53,058 nucleotides of DNA from Paracoccaceae bacterium (lineage in GTDB: Bacteria > Pseudomonadota > Alphaproteobacteria > Rhodobacterales > Rhodobacteraceae). Position 1 is the first letter of the stretch. Each line of letters opens with the position of its first letter. Positions 8,421 through 16,980 of the stretch are shown here, in pieces. Below the pieces are notes generated by a model, which was given only the letters and a program-made list of their open reading frames with translations, did not search any database and had not been told where the DNA came from. The translations under genes were made by a program, and so were the position numbers. The stretch covers positions 1 to 53,058 of the forward strand of contig PAQV01000090.1 of NCBI GenBank assembly GCA_002709405.1, in the 5' to 3' direction.

Positions 8421-9569
8421 GTGGACCGGGTGGAACTGGCCTATCTCGATCACCTTCTGGACGATGACGTGCCGCTTTACGGGCTGGTGCGGACAGGGGC
8501 GGGCTACCTGCTGCTGGATCCGGCCGGGTTGCGCGCGGCACGGGACCGATTGCACGGGACCGCGCCCTGGGGGCCGGCCGACCTGTTGTCGGGGCTTTAT
8601 CGCAAGCGCCCCGTGCAGGTGCGCCGGGCGGAAAGCGATCTGCGGCGCCTGGCCGTGGGGCGGTGCAGGCCGAAGGGCCTTGTTGCGCTGCTGCGGGCCC
8701 GGGTGGCAGCGGGGTCAACCTATCTGAATGTCGGCCACTCGGCCCTGAAAGCCCGCGCGCTTTCGGCGATCCGCGAGGGGATCCAGGGGCCGATTGCCGT
8801 GATGATCCACGACACGATCCCGTTGGATCATCCGGACTACCAGCGGCCGGGCACGGTCGAGGCCTTCCGGCGCAGGCTGAACGCGGTGGCCGAGCAAGCC
8901 GACCTTGTGATCTGCAATTCCCGCCATACCGAGGCCCGGCTGAAGGCGCATCTGCCGCAATGTCCCGATACGCTGGTGGCGCCGTTGGGCGTGACCCCGG
9001 CCGCGCCGGACCCGGCGGCCCTGCCCGAAGGCCTGCCCCTGCACCGCCCCTATTTCGTAACCGTCGGGACGATCGAGCCGCGCAAGAACCACGCGCTTTT
9101 GCTGGATGTGTGGGACGACCTGGCCCGGACCCTGCCGGCCGAACAGGTGCCCGGCCTGATGATCTGCGGGCGGCGCGGGTGGAACAACGCGGCCGTCTTC
9201 GACCGGCTTGACGCGCTGCCCAAGGACGGCCCCGTGCGGGAATTGCCGGGCCTGTCGGACGGGGCGGTGTCGGCCCTGCTGACGGGCAGCCAGGCGCTGC
9301 TGTTTCCAAGCCTGGCCGAGGGGTATGGCCTGCCCCCTCTGGAGGCCGCGAGCCTGGGGGTTCCGCTGATCCTGGGGGACTTGAACGTCTACCGCGAAAC
9401 GCTTGATCACATTCCCGTTTACCTGATGGAAACCGATCGTTATCTATGGAGAAACATCGTCGACCAGGCCACGACGGTGGACTGGCGGCACCAGGAAGCA
9501 GAGAAAACGAATGGGTTCGCGGCTCCGGGCTGGGCGGACCATTTTGGCATGATACGAAAAAGGATCTGA
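8421..9569 (+). CDS. Family 4 (GT-B) glycosyltransferase; true start probably upstream
   Basis: The GT-B C-terminal half is clear: 'VGTIEPRKNHALLL' (about 215-228), 'PGLSDGAVSALLTGS' and 'FPSLAEGYGLPPLEAASLG' (about 293-311), the nucleotide-sugar-binding E-x7-E region. The first usual start codon is the GTG at 8421. However, the codons just before it read 'LLDLTRSLSRAGRLPTG', which look like protein and run without a stop from 8298. No ATG, GTG or TTG occurs in that stretch. A CTG (8325) or ATT (8331) behind GGAG (8310-8313) is a possible non-standard start overlapping the end of galE. Donor and acceptor sugars are unknown. Confidence 0.85.
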   Translation: MDRVELAYLDHLLDDDVPLYGLVRTGAGYLLLDPAGLRAARDRLHGTAPWGPADLLSGLYRKRPVQVRRAESDLRRLAVGRCRPKGLVALLRARVAAGSTYLNVGHSALKARALSAIREGIQGPIAVMIHDTIPLDHPDYQRPGTVEAFRRRLNAVAEQADLVICNSRHTEARLKAHLPQCPDTLVAPLGVTPAAPDPAALPEGLPLHRPYFVTVGTIEPRKNHALLLDVWDDLARTLPAEQVPGLMICGRRGWNNAAVFDRLDALPKDGPVRELPGLSDGAVSALLTGSQALLFPSLAEGYGLPPLEAASLGVPLILGDLNVYRETLDHIPVYLMETDRYLWRNIVDQATTVDWRHQEAEKTNGFAAPGWADHFGMIRKRI

Positions 9570-9614
9570 CGCGCGGCTGCGCTCGGGCGGATCGCGAGAA
9601 CAAGAGGCGGGACC

Positions 9615-10625
9615 TTGGGTGCCTGGCAGTCTTACAAGCTTCGGGTGAAGCGCCAGCGCTGGCGGGGCCGTGCTTGGCGCAAGCATGGCGAGTTGAAGCC
9701 GGTGATCGATCGGACTGCACAGATCCGGCCCGGAGATCTTCTTGCCTTCTCGACCCTGCGCAACGAGAAGATCCGCCTGCCGTTCTTCCTGGATTACTAC
9801 CGGAACATGGGCATCGCTCATTTCTGCATCGTCGACAACGACAGCACGGACGGCTCGCTTGACTACCTGGCCGATCAGCCGGACGTGTCGCTGTGGCATA
9901 CGTCGGCCGGCTACAAGCGCGCGCGTTTCGGGGTCGACTGGCTGAACTGGCTGCAAAGCCAGTACGGCCATGGCCATTGGTGCCTGGTTGTCGATCCCGA
10001 CGAATTCCTGGTCTACCCGTTCTGCGACACGCGACCCCTGCGCGCGCTGACCGACTGGCTGGATGCCTCGTCGATCCGGTCCTTTTCGGCCATGCTTCTG
10101 GACATGTATCCCAAGGGCCGGCTGGACGAACAGCCGTACCGGCCCGGCCAGGACCCGATGGACATCGCCTCGTGGTTCGACAGCGGCAACTACACGCTGA
10201 AACGCAATTTCGAGTACGGCAACCTGTGGATCCAGGGCGGGCCGCGCCGACGCATGTTCTTTGCCGAGGAGCCCGAGCGCGCCCCGGCCCTGAACAAGAT
10301 CCCCCTGGTCAAATGGGATCGCCGGTACGTCTATGTCAGCTCGACCCACATGCTGCTGCCCCGCGGGCTGAACCTGGTCTACGACGAATGGGGGGGCGAA
10401 AAGGCCTCGGGCATCCTGCTGCACGCCAAGTTCCTGGACACGTTCAACGCCAAGGCCAGCGAAGAGCTTGAACGCAAACAGCATTACTCGGCCTCGGTCG
10501 AATACAAGGCCTATGCCCGGCGGCTGGATGACAACCCCGAGCTGTGGTGCACCTGGTCGGAAAAATACATCAACTGGCGCCAGCTGGAGATCCTCGGCCT
10601 GATGTCCAAGGGGAACTGGGCATGA
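9615..10625 (+). CDS. Glycosyltransferase family 2-like protein
   Basis: A 336-residue protein with a Lys/Arg-rich N-terminus, then 'LRNEKIRLPFFLDYYRNMG' and 'HFCIVDNDSTDGSLDYL' (about 65-81). 'LVVDPDEFLVYP' near residue 125 supplies the metal-binding DxD. This arrangement is that of the Glyco_tranf_2_4 group, found in bacterial polysaccharide loci. The TTG start at 9615 is chosen because AGAGGCGGGA lies immediately upstream; 45 bases separate it from the preceding gene. Its stop overlaps the ATG of the next gene. Specificity is unknown. Confidence 0.83.
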   Translation: MGAWQSYKLRVKRQRWRGRAWRKHGELKPVIDRTAQIRPGDLLAFSTLRNEKIRLPFFLDYYRNMGIAHFCIVDNDSTDGSLDYLADQPDVSLWHTSAGYKRARFGVDWLNWLQSQYGHGHWCLVVDPDEFLVYPFCDTRPLRALTDWLDASSIRSFSAMLLDMYPKGRLDEQPYRPGQDPMDIASWFDSGNYTLKRNFEYGNLWIQGGPRRRMFFAEEPERAPALNKIPLVKWDRRYVYVSSTHMLLPRGLNLVYDEWGGEKASGILLHAKFLDTFNAKASEELERKQHYSASVEYKAYARRLDDNPELWCTWSEKYINWRQLEILGLMSKGNWA

Positions 10626-12319
10626 GCGTCGGCATCGTCATGCTGGTGCACACCGCGCTGAACCGGGCGGAACAGGTGGCCCGGCACTGGACGGCCGCCG
10701 GGTGCCCGGTGGTGATCCATGTGGATTCAAATGTCCCGCGCAAGGTCTTCCGGGCGTTCCAATCGGCCCTGGCCGACAATGACCAGGTGCGGTTCTGCCG
10801 CCGGCATCGCTGCGAATGGGGGACCTGGGGGATCGTCGCGGCCTCGCAATCGGGGGCCGAGATGATGCTGGCCGACTTCCCCGACGTGCGCCACGTGTAC
10901 CTGGCCTCCGGGTCGTGCCTGCCGCTGCGGCCGGTGCAAGAGCTGGTGGATTACCTGGCCGACCGCCCGCTGACGGATTTCATCGAAAGCGCCACCACGG
11001 CCGATGTGCCCTGGACGGTCGGCGGGCTGGACGAGGAGCGGTTCACCCTGCGGTTCCCGTTCTCGTGGAAGAAGAACCGGTTCCTGTTCGACCGCTACGT
11101 CGAATTCCAGCGCCGGTTCCGGCTGTATCGCCGGATGCCGGCCGGGCTTGTGCCGCACATGGGCAGCCAGTGGTGGTGCCTGACCCGGAGGACCCTGTCG
11201 GCCATCCTGGAAGACCCCGACAGGCAGATGTTCGACACCTATTTCCGCCAGGTCTGGATCCCCGACGAAAGCTATTTCCAGACCCTGGTGCGGCTCTATT
11301 CGTCCAACATCGAAAGCCGGTCGCTGACCCTGTCCAAGTTCGACTTCCAGGGCAAACCGCACATCTTCTACGACGACCACCTGCAATTGCTGCGCCGGTC
11401 CGATTGCTTCGTGGCCCGCAAGATCTGGCCCTGGGCGGACCGGCTGTACAAGGCCTTCCTGACCGACGGGTCGGCGGCGATGAAACGGACCGAACCCAAC
11501 CCGGGCAAGATCGACCGCATCTTTGCCAAGGCCGTCGAGCGGCGGACCCGGGGGAGGCCGGGGCTTTACATGCAAAGCCGCTTTCCCAACCAGGACTGGG
11601 AAAACGGGCTGACCTCGTCGCCCTATTCCGTGTTCGAGGGCTTTTCCGAGCTTTTCGAGGATTTCGAACCCTGGCTGACCAAGATCACCGGCACCCGGGT
11701 GCATGGCCACCTGTTCGCCGATGCGCGGGCCGAGTTCTCGGGCGGGGCGCACCTGATCAACGGGGCGCTCAGCGACAATGCAATTTGCCGGGACAACGAC
11801 CCCAAGGCGTTCTTCACCTCGCTGATTTGGAACACGCGGGGTGAACGGCAGTGCTTTCAGTTCGGACCGCATGACAACCAGGCCATCGAATGGACCCTGG
11901 CCAAGGACCCCAACGCCCAGATTTCGGTGATCTCGGGGGCCTGGGCGGTGCCCCTCTTCCGGTCGAACAAGAATTTCTCGGTCCTGCGCAAGGAAGCCGC
12001 GGCCCTGCAAAAGATCGAGGCCGCCCACCTGGATGTTCTGCGCTCGACCTGGGCCAAGGCAAGGGTGCGGATCTGGACGATGGCCGAATTCATCGAAAGC
12101 CCGATGGAGCCGCTCCAGACCATCATCGACGAGATCGGCACGGTCAGCCCGAGGCGGTTGGCCGAGGCCCCGCGCATGGTCGATCTTGAAGGCTTTGGTC
12201 GCTTCCTGCAAAACCTCAAGAACCAGGGGATGCACCCCTACCTGATGGGAGACTTCCCCGTGGAAACCGAGGTTCGCCATGCCCCCAAGCCGCCGCGCAA
12301 ACCCTACCTGGTGCAGTAA
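10622..12319 (+). CDS. Core-2/I-branching (GT14-type) transferase with large C-terminal domain
   Basis: A 565-residue protein. The first ~280 residues resemble Core-2/I-branching beta-1,6-N-acetylglucosaminyltransferases: 'VIHVDSNVPRKVFRAF', 'RHRCEWGTWGIVAASQSG', 'VYLASGSCLPLRP', 'MGSQWWCLTRRTL' and 'WIPDESYFQTLVR'. The remaining ~285 residues form a second domain that I recognise only as similar to uncharacterised C-terminal regions of roseobacter homologues. The ATG at 10622 overlaps the preceding stop (ATGA), indicating translational coupling; a longer in-frame start at 10544 would lie inside the previous gene. Likely role: adding or branching a sugar on the surface glycan. The substrate is inferred from family only. 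Confidence 0.82.
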   Translation: MSVGIVMLVHTALNRAEQVARHWTAAGCPVVIHVDSNVPRKVFRAFQSALADNDQVRFCRRHRCEWGTWGIVAASQSGAEMMLADFPDVRHVYLASGSCLPLRPVQELVDYLADRPLTDFIESATTADVPWTVGGLDEERFTLRFPFSWKKNRFLFDRYVEFQRRFRLYRRMPAGLVPHMGSQWWCLTRRTLSAILEDPDRQMFDTYFRQVWIPDESYFQTLVRLYSSNIESRSLTLSKFDFQGKPHIFYDDHLQLLRRSDCFVARKIWPWADRLYKAFLTDGSAAMKRTEPNPGKIDRIFAKAVERRTRGRPGLYMQSRFPNQDWENGLTSSPYSVFEGFSELFEDFEPWLTKITGTRVHGHLFADARAEFSGGAHLINGALSDNAICRDNDPKAFFTSLIWNTRGERQCFQFGPHDNQAIEWTLAKDPNAQISVISGAWAVPLFRSNKNFSVLRKEAAALQKIEAAHLDVLRSTWAKARVRIWTMAEFIESPMEPLQTIIDEIGTVSPRRLAEAPRMVDLEGFGRFLQNLKNQGMHPYLMGDFPVETEVRHAPKPPRKPYLVQ

Positions 12320-12325
12320 GCGGCG

Positions 12326-13747
12326 ATGAAATTCGACTATTTCATCGTCTTTGCGGAAATGCGCACGGGGTCCAATTTCCTGGAAACCAACCTGAACGCG
12401 CTGCCGGGGGTGTCCTGCCTGGGCGAGCTGTTCAACCCGCATTTCATCGGCTACCCCAACAAGACAGAAATGCTCGGCTTTACCCAGGCGATGCGCGACG
12501 GCGACCCGGTCAAGGTGATCAAGGCGGTGCGCGGGCAGGAGGGCATGGCCGGGTTCCGGTTCTTCCACGACCATGACGACCGGGTGTTGGACAAGGCGCT
12601 AGGCGATCCGCGCTGCGCCAAGATCGTGCTGACGCGCAACCCGCTGGAAAGCTATGTCAGCTGGAAGATCGCGCAGGAAACCGGGCAGTGGAAACTGACC
12701 AACGTGACCCGGCGCAAGGATGCCCGGGCGACCTTTGACGCGGCCGAATTCAGCACCCATGTCGAGGCGCTGCAGGCGTTCCAACTGCGCCTGATGCGCA
12801 GCCTGCAGGTTACCGGGCAGACGGCCTTCTACGTGGCCTATGAAGACCTGCGCGATCTGCAGGTTATGAACGGCCTGGCCGCGTGGCTGGGGGTGGAGGG
12901 GCGGCTGGAGGCCCTGGACCAAAGCCTGAAACCCCAGAACCCCGCGCCCGTCACCGACAAGGTCGCCAACCTCGACGAGATGGAGCGCGCCCTGGCCGGG
13001 CTGGACCGGTTCAACCTGACACGGACGCCGAATTTCGAACCCCGGCGCGGGGCAGCGACGCCGTCCTATGTCGGGGCCGCGAAGACGCCGCTGCTGTTCC
13101 TGCCCATGCGCGGCGCGCCCGAGGACGAGGTGATCGACTGGATGGTTGCCCTCGACGGGGTGACGCCGTCCGACCTGGCCCGGAAAATGAGCCAGAAGGA
13201 CCTGCGCAAGTGGAAACGCCAGAACCGGGGTCATCGCAGCTTTACCGTGATCCGCCACCCGGTCGCCCGGGCGCATGCCACGTTCTGCCGGCGGATCCTG
13301 CCGGTGGGCGAGGGCAGTTACCTGCAGATCCGCGACACCGTGCGGCGGGTGTTCAAGGTGTCGATCCCAAAGAACGGCCCCGGCCCGGACTGGAGCCGGG
13401 CCGATCACCGCAAGGCCTTCATCGAGTTCCTGGGCTTCCTGCGGGCCAACCTTGCGGGACAGACGGCGATCCGGGTGGATGCGACCTGGTGCAGCCAGTC
13501 GCAGGCCTTGCAGGGATTCGGGGATTTCGTTCCGCCCGACCACGTCTTCCGCGAAGACCAGTGGCGGGGCGAGGTGGCGACCCTGGCCGGGACCCTGGGT
13601 GCACAGGACGTGCCGGTGCCCGGGGCCGCGCAGCCGGACGCACCCCATGCGCTTGATGACATCTACGATGACGAGGTCGAGGACACCGTCCGCAAGATCT
13701 ACCAGCGCGATTACATGATGTTCGGGTTCGGCCCCTGGAAAGACTGA
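12326..13747 (+). CDS. Double-domain sulfotransferase-like protein
   Basis: A 473-residue protein. The N-terminal half begins 'FDYFIVFAEMRTGSNFLE', where R-T-G-S-N is the PAPS 5'-phosphosulfate loop of Stf0/NodH-type sulfotransferases. 'IVLTRNPLESYVSWKIA' (about 97-113) is the 3'-phosphate-binding segment. The C-terminal half (about 250-473) has a second sulfotransferase-like block, 'HRSFTVIRHPVARAHATF', but its candidate first loop is 'LFLPMRGAPEDE', without the usual Ser/Thr, so it may be non-catalytic or act on another substrate. It lies six bases after the GT14-type gene, at the end of the glycan run that begins with cysQ. This context points to sulfation of the polysaccharide. Confidence 0.82.
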   Translation: MKFDYFIVFAEMRTGSNFLETNLNALPGVSCLGELFNPHFIGYPNKTEMLGFTQAMRDGDPVKVIKAVRGQEGMAGFRFFHDHDDRVLDKALGDPRCAKIVLTRNPLESYVSWKIAQETGQWKLTNVTRRKDARATFDAAEFSTHVEALQAFQLRLMRSLQVTGQTAFYVAYEDLRDLQVMNGLAAWLGVEGRLEALDQSLKPQNPAPVTDKVANLDEMERALAGLDRFNLTRTPNFEPRRGAATPSYVGAAKTPLLFLPMRGAPEDEVIDWMVALDGVTPSDLARKMSQKDLRKWKRQNRGHRSFTVIRHPVARAHATFCRRILPVGEGSYLQIRDTVRRVFKVSIPKNGPGPDWSRADHRKAFIEFLGFLRANLAGQTAIRVDATWCSQSQALQGFGDFVPPDHVFREDQWRGEVATLAGTLGAQDVPVPGAAQPDAPHALDDIYDDEVEDTVRKIYQRDYMMFGFGPWKD

Positions 13748-13775
13748 CGCCCGTCAGGTCCCGATGGTTTCCGGG

Positions 13776-14240
13776 TCAGGCGGCCTGGACCGATCGGCCT
13801 TCCGTCAGGATGGCATGCAGCGTCGGCGCGTCGTGGTTGGCGCGCAGCTTGGCGCACAGCGTCTGGTCCCGCAACGTGCGCGAGACCAGGGCCAGGGCTT
13901 TCAGATGTTCGACTCCGGCTTCTTCAGGGGCAAACAGCGCAAAGGCGATGTCCACAGCCTGACGGTCGATGGCGCCGAAGTCGATGGGTTTTTCAAGCAG
14001 CAGGAAGACGCCCTTGACGCCGTCCAGGCCCGAACAGCGGCAATGCGGCAGGGCAACGCCGTGTCCGACACCGGTGGGGCCAAGGCTTTCGCGTTCCATC
14101 AGGGCCTCGACGGTGGCCCCAGGGTTCAGCCCATAGGCCGTGTGTCCGAGGTCGCCGATATCCTGAAACAGGCGCTTCTTGCTCGAGACCGATGCAAGAA
14201 CCTTCACTGCCTCGGCATCGAGGATTTTAGCAAGATCCAT
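13776..14240 (-). CDS. ptsN: Nitrogen-type PTS EIIA component
   Basis: A 154-residue cytosolic phosphocarrier of the PTS-Ntr pathway. The phosphorylated His lies in 'GVGHGVALPHCRC' with the flanking 'ALMERESLGPTGVG' typical of EIIA-Ntr. The length is normal. It follows hpf in the conserved lptAB-hpf-ptsN order. EIIA-Ntr regulates potassium transport and stress or nitrogen responses in proteobacteria; which applies here cannot be read. It converges on the sulfotransferase gene with a 28-base gap. Confidence 0.93.
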   Translation of the reverse strand: MDLAKILDAEAVKVLASVSSKKRLFQDIGDLGHTAYGLNPGATVEALMERESLGPTGVGHGVALPHCRCSGLDGVKGVFLLLEKPIDFGAIDRQAVDIAFALFAPEEAGVEHLKALALVSRTLRDQTLCAKLRANHDAPTLHAILTEGRSVQAA

Positions 14241-14285
14241 GTTCTCTGCTCCGGCCCGCCGCCACCCCGGCGGGGTTACTTGTTG

Positions 14286-14849
14286 TTACGGGTCGATCCA
14301 GCCGATGTTGCCGTCGTCCCGTCTGTAAACCACGTTCAGCCCGTCCTTGCCTTCTTTGCGGAATACCAGAACCGGCGCGCCGGCCAGTTCCATCTGCATG
14401 ACAGCTTCGCCCACCGACAAGGAGGGGATCTTTGTCTCCATCTCTGCGACAATGATCGGCTGCAGCGATTCCGGCTCGGCTTCTTCGGCCAGCTCATCCG
14501 AGGCGAGGATATAAGAGGACGCTCCGAAAAGTTCAACCGGTTCCGCACGCTCGCGGTGATGGTCTTTCAGGCGGCGTTTGTAGCGCCGCAGCTGCTTGTC
14601 CATCTTCTCGCAGCAGCCATCGAACGCGGCGTAGATTTCCGTCGCGTGGGCCTTGGCCTGCGCGGTCAGACCCGTCGACAGATGCACCGTGCATTCGCAG
14701 ACATATTCATGGGCTGACCGTGAGAACACCACATTCGCGTCCGTTGGCCGTTGCGCGTACTTGGCGACAACACTGCCCAATTCCCCTTCGACGTGGGTGC
14801 TTAGCGCCGCTCCGACATCGATCTGGTGTCCGCTGATCTGGTATTGCAT
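14286..14849 (-). CDS. hpf: Long-form ribosome hibernation promoting factor
   Basis: A 187-residue protein. The first ~100 residues form the S30AE ribosome-binding domain ('MQYQISGHQIDVGAAL', 'TVHLSTGLTAQAKAH', 'KMDKQLRRYKRRL'). The last ~55 residues ('VMQMELAGAPVLVFR', 'VYRRDDGNIGWIDP') are the dimerisation domain that lets long HPF join two 70S particles into 100S. I start at the ATG 14849-14847 because GAGGAG lies seven bases upstream; the longer in-frame extension has no ribosome site. A candidate promoter lies about 170 bases upstream. ptsN follows after 45 bases. Confidence 0.94.
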   Translation of the reverse strand: MQYQISGHQIDVGAALSTHVEGELGSVVAKYAQRPTDANVVFSRSAHEYVCECTVHLSTGLTAQAKAHATEIYAAFDGCCEKMDKQLRRYKRRLKDHHRERAEPVELFGASSYILASDELAEEAEPESLQPIIVAEMETKIPSLSVGEAVMQMELAGAPVLVFRKEGKDGLNVVYRRDDGNIGWIDP

Positions 14850-15018
14850 GAGCTCTCCTCGTGGCAACTCACCCGCGAACCGGCATACGCCGGGCGCACC
14901 GATTCGGTTATCGGGTGAAGGTGAAAAGCCGGCCTGCCACCGCGTCGCAAAACCGGGCCGTCGCCATGAAGTTGGCTCTTGCTGGGCTGGGATCGCGATG
15001 AAGTCGTGCCATGACCCC

Positions 15019-15047
15019 ATTGAGAACCGGCTTTGGGGCGCTGTCAA
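15019..15047 (-). promoter_or_regulatory. Candidate sigma-70 promoter of hpf-ptsN
   Basis: On the reverse strand TTGACA (15047-15042) is followed after 17 bases by CTCAAT (15024-15019). The -35 is perfect and the -10 weak. It lies in the 267-base gap between lptB and hpf, which otherwise shows no gene, and would give a leader of about 160 bases. Confidence 0.35.
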
Positions 15048-15116
15048 TGAAAACACGCGCAGGTCGGCAGCAAATCACCGTTCTGGTTTACGGTACAAAT
15101 GCTTCGTTAACCGTCA

Positions 15117-15878
15117 TTAAGAAATACGAAAATTTTCGCCAAGGTAGACCCGGCGGACATTTTCGTTCTCGACCACTTCGCGCGGCGTGCCGGACATCAG
15201 GACCCGGCCATCGTGCAGAATATAGGCACGCTCGACGATATCCAAAGTCTCGCGCACGTTGTGATCGGTGATCAGAACGCCGATTCCCCGATTTTTCAGA
15301 TCCGAGACAAGGTGGCGGATGTCGCCCACCGAGATCGGGTCGACCCCGGCAAAGGGTTCGTCCAGCAGCAGGTACTTCGGATTGGCGGCCAGGCAGCGGG
15401 CGATCTCGACGCGGCGGCGTTCACCGCCCGACAGGGCCAGAGCCGGCGCGCGGCGCAGGTGTTCGATCGAGAAATCCGACAGCAGTTCTTCCAGCCGTTC
15501 GCGGCGGGAATGCTGGTCGCCCTCGACGGCCTGCAACACGGCCGAGATATTGTCTTCGACCGACAGGCCCCGGAAAATCGACATTTCCTGGGGCAGATAG
15601 CCGATGCCAAGCCGGGCGCGGCGGTACATGGGCAGGGTCGTCACGTTGCGGCCGTCGATATGGACCGACCCGGCCTCGGGATAGACCAGGCCCGCGACCG
15701 CGTAGAAGGTCGTCGTCTTGCCGGACCCGTTGGGCCCAAGCAGGGCCACCACCTCGCCCCGGTCCAGGTGCATGGAAAAATCGCGGATCACCACGCGCTT
15801 GCGGTAGGATTTCCGCAAGTGTTCCACGCGCAGCCCCCCCGAGCCGCTGGTCACGTCCAGCGTTGGCGCGGCCATCAT
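15117..15878 (-). CDS. lptB: LPS export ABC transporter ATP-binding protein LptB
   Basis: A 253-residue ATPase that powers LPS extraction from the inner membrane with LptFG. Walker A '[14 protein letters not shown]' (about 43-56), the signature '[18 protein letters not shown]' and Walker B '[13 protein letters not shown]' are complete, with the switch His in '[11 protein letters not shown]'. '[19 protein letters not shown]' is typical of LptB. The start overlaps the lptA stop (ATGA). Two adjacent ATG codons are possible; either gives a normal protein. Confidence 0.96.
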   Translation of the reverse strand: MMAAPTLDVTSGSGGLRVEHLRKSYRKRVVIRDFSMHLDRGEVVALLGPNGSGKTTTFYAVAGLVYPEAGSVHIDGRNVTTLPMYRRARLGIGYLPQEMSIFRGLSVEDNISAVLQAVEGDQHSRRERLEELLSDFSIEHLRRAPALALSGGERRRVEIARCLAANPKYLLLDEPFAGVDPISVGDIRHLVSDLKNRGIGVLITDHNVRETLDIVERAYILHDGRVLMSGTPREVVENENVRRVYLGENFRIS

Positions 15879-16363
15879 TCTTGTTCCGGTATCAGGATCG
15901 TCTTGACCCGTCCGGTCATCCGGGCGGTGCCTGCGGCCAGATCGACGTTCAGCCGTTCGCCGCTCAGCGCGTTCTGGCCCTGGGTCAGCAGCACGTCGCC
16001 GGTCATGACGATGATTCCCGTGTCGATCGTGTAGTCGGCATTTTCCGCTTCGGCGGCGTCGGGGCCGTTTACCAGGATCACCTCGCCAGAGGCGATCAAC
16101 CGTTCAATGCCCGAGCGGTCGGCCTTGTAGATCACCTCGACCTCGGTCGCGGACAGGCGCATCTCTCCCTGGCCGACGACCACGTTGCCGGTGAAGACGG
16201 CGGTGCCGTCCGCCTGGTCGACATCCAGCGCGTCGGCGGTGACCTCGACAGGCTGGCTCGGATCGGCCTGGAACCCGCCGAAGGCCAGGTTGGTGCCCTG
16301 GGCCGGTGCCGACGTGGCAAGCCAGCAGGCAGTCAGGGCGAGGCATAGGGAACGCGGCAGCAC
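15875..16363 (-). CDS. lptA: Periplasmic LPS-transport bridge protein LptA
   Basis: About 162 residues with a signal peptide ('[21 protein letters not shown]') and a single OstA/LptA beta-jellyroll domain ('[20 protein letters not shown]', then '[20 protein letters not shown]'). LptA polymerises to bridge LptC to LptD. I choose the GTG at 16363 because GAGG lies eight bases upstream and it places the signal peptide at the true N-terminus; the upstream ATG would overlap lptC heavily. It is translationally coupled to lptB. Confidence 0.9.
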   Translation of the reverse strand: MLPRSLCLALTACWLATSAPAQGTNLAFGGFQADPSQPVEVTADALDVDQADGTAVFTGNVVVGQGEMRLSATEVEVIYKADRSGIERLIASGEVILVNGPDAAEAENADYTIDTGIIVMTGDVLLTQGQNALSGERLNVDLAAGTARMTGRVKTILIPEQE

Positions 16364-16367
16364 GGGC

Positions 16368-16970
16368 TTACCTCTTGGTTGACTGAGGGTCGTATACCAG
16401 CTTGACCCCATTGAGGAATACCAAATGCGTGGCTTCGGCGTCATTGTCCGGCGCCATCACCCGCATGGCCCCCGCATTCAGCGTTCCCAGCGGTCCGTCG
16501 CCGGCCACCGGCCCGGGCGCGGTGGCGTCGATGCGCTTGACGGCGGTTTCCAGGCGGTCGGTCACCAGGGTATAGCCGGTGTCCGTGACGATCGTGACCT
16601 GGCCGCGGAACTCGGCCACGTCCGAGGGCACGTTCACCCAGCCACTGGCCGCTTCCATGGTGATGACGCCCCCCCGGGCCAGGCGGATCTCGCCGCGCAG
16701 GTCCTGGGCTGCCCCGGGGTTGTCGCCGCCGCCGGGCACGGCCTTGGTGGCCGACAGAAAGACCTCGTCCCCGCGCTCGGTGGTGCCGGCAAAGCGTGGT
16801 TCGGTGATCTGCTGGTCGCGGATGCGCTCGGCGATCTCGGCATCGGAAAAGGGGATTGTGCTGTCGATGTTCGACCCGCGCGACAACAGGAACAGGGTCG
16901 ACAGGATGGCCAGCGCGGCCAGGGGCAACACAACCTTGAGGAACGCCACCCGCCGCGAATAGCTGTCCAT
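16368..16970 (-). CDS. lptC: LPS export protein LptC
   Basis: A 200-residue bitopic protein with one N-terminal membrane segment ('VVLPLAALAILSTLFLLS') and a periplasmic jellyroll domain ('IRDQQITEPRFAGTTERG', 'ITMEAASGWVNVPSDVAEF'). It receives LPS from LptB2FG and hands it to LptA. Its position between kdsD and lptA is the canonical order and its stop lies four bases before the lptA start. Sequence conservation of LptC is low, so context carries part of the call. Confidence 0.9.
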   Translation of the reverse strand: MDSYSRRVAFLKVVLPLAALAILSTLFLLSRGSNIDSTIPFSDAEIAERIRDQQITEPRFAGTTERGDEVFLSATKAVPGGGDNPGAAQDLRGEIRLARGGVITMEAASGWVNVPSDVAEFRGQVTIVTDTGYTLVTDRLETAVKRIDATAPGPVAGDGPLGTLNAGAMRVMAPDNDAEATHLVFLNGVKLVYDPQSTKR

Positions 16971-16980
16971 GACCGCCGCC

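Noticed and set aside
10727-12574. A 615-codon reverse frame opposite the GT14-type gene
   Set aside because: Antisense shadow caused by GC-rich codon use; no recognisable domain.
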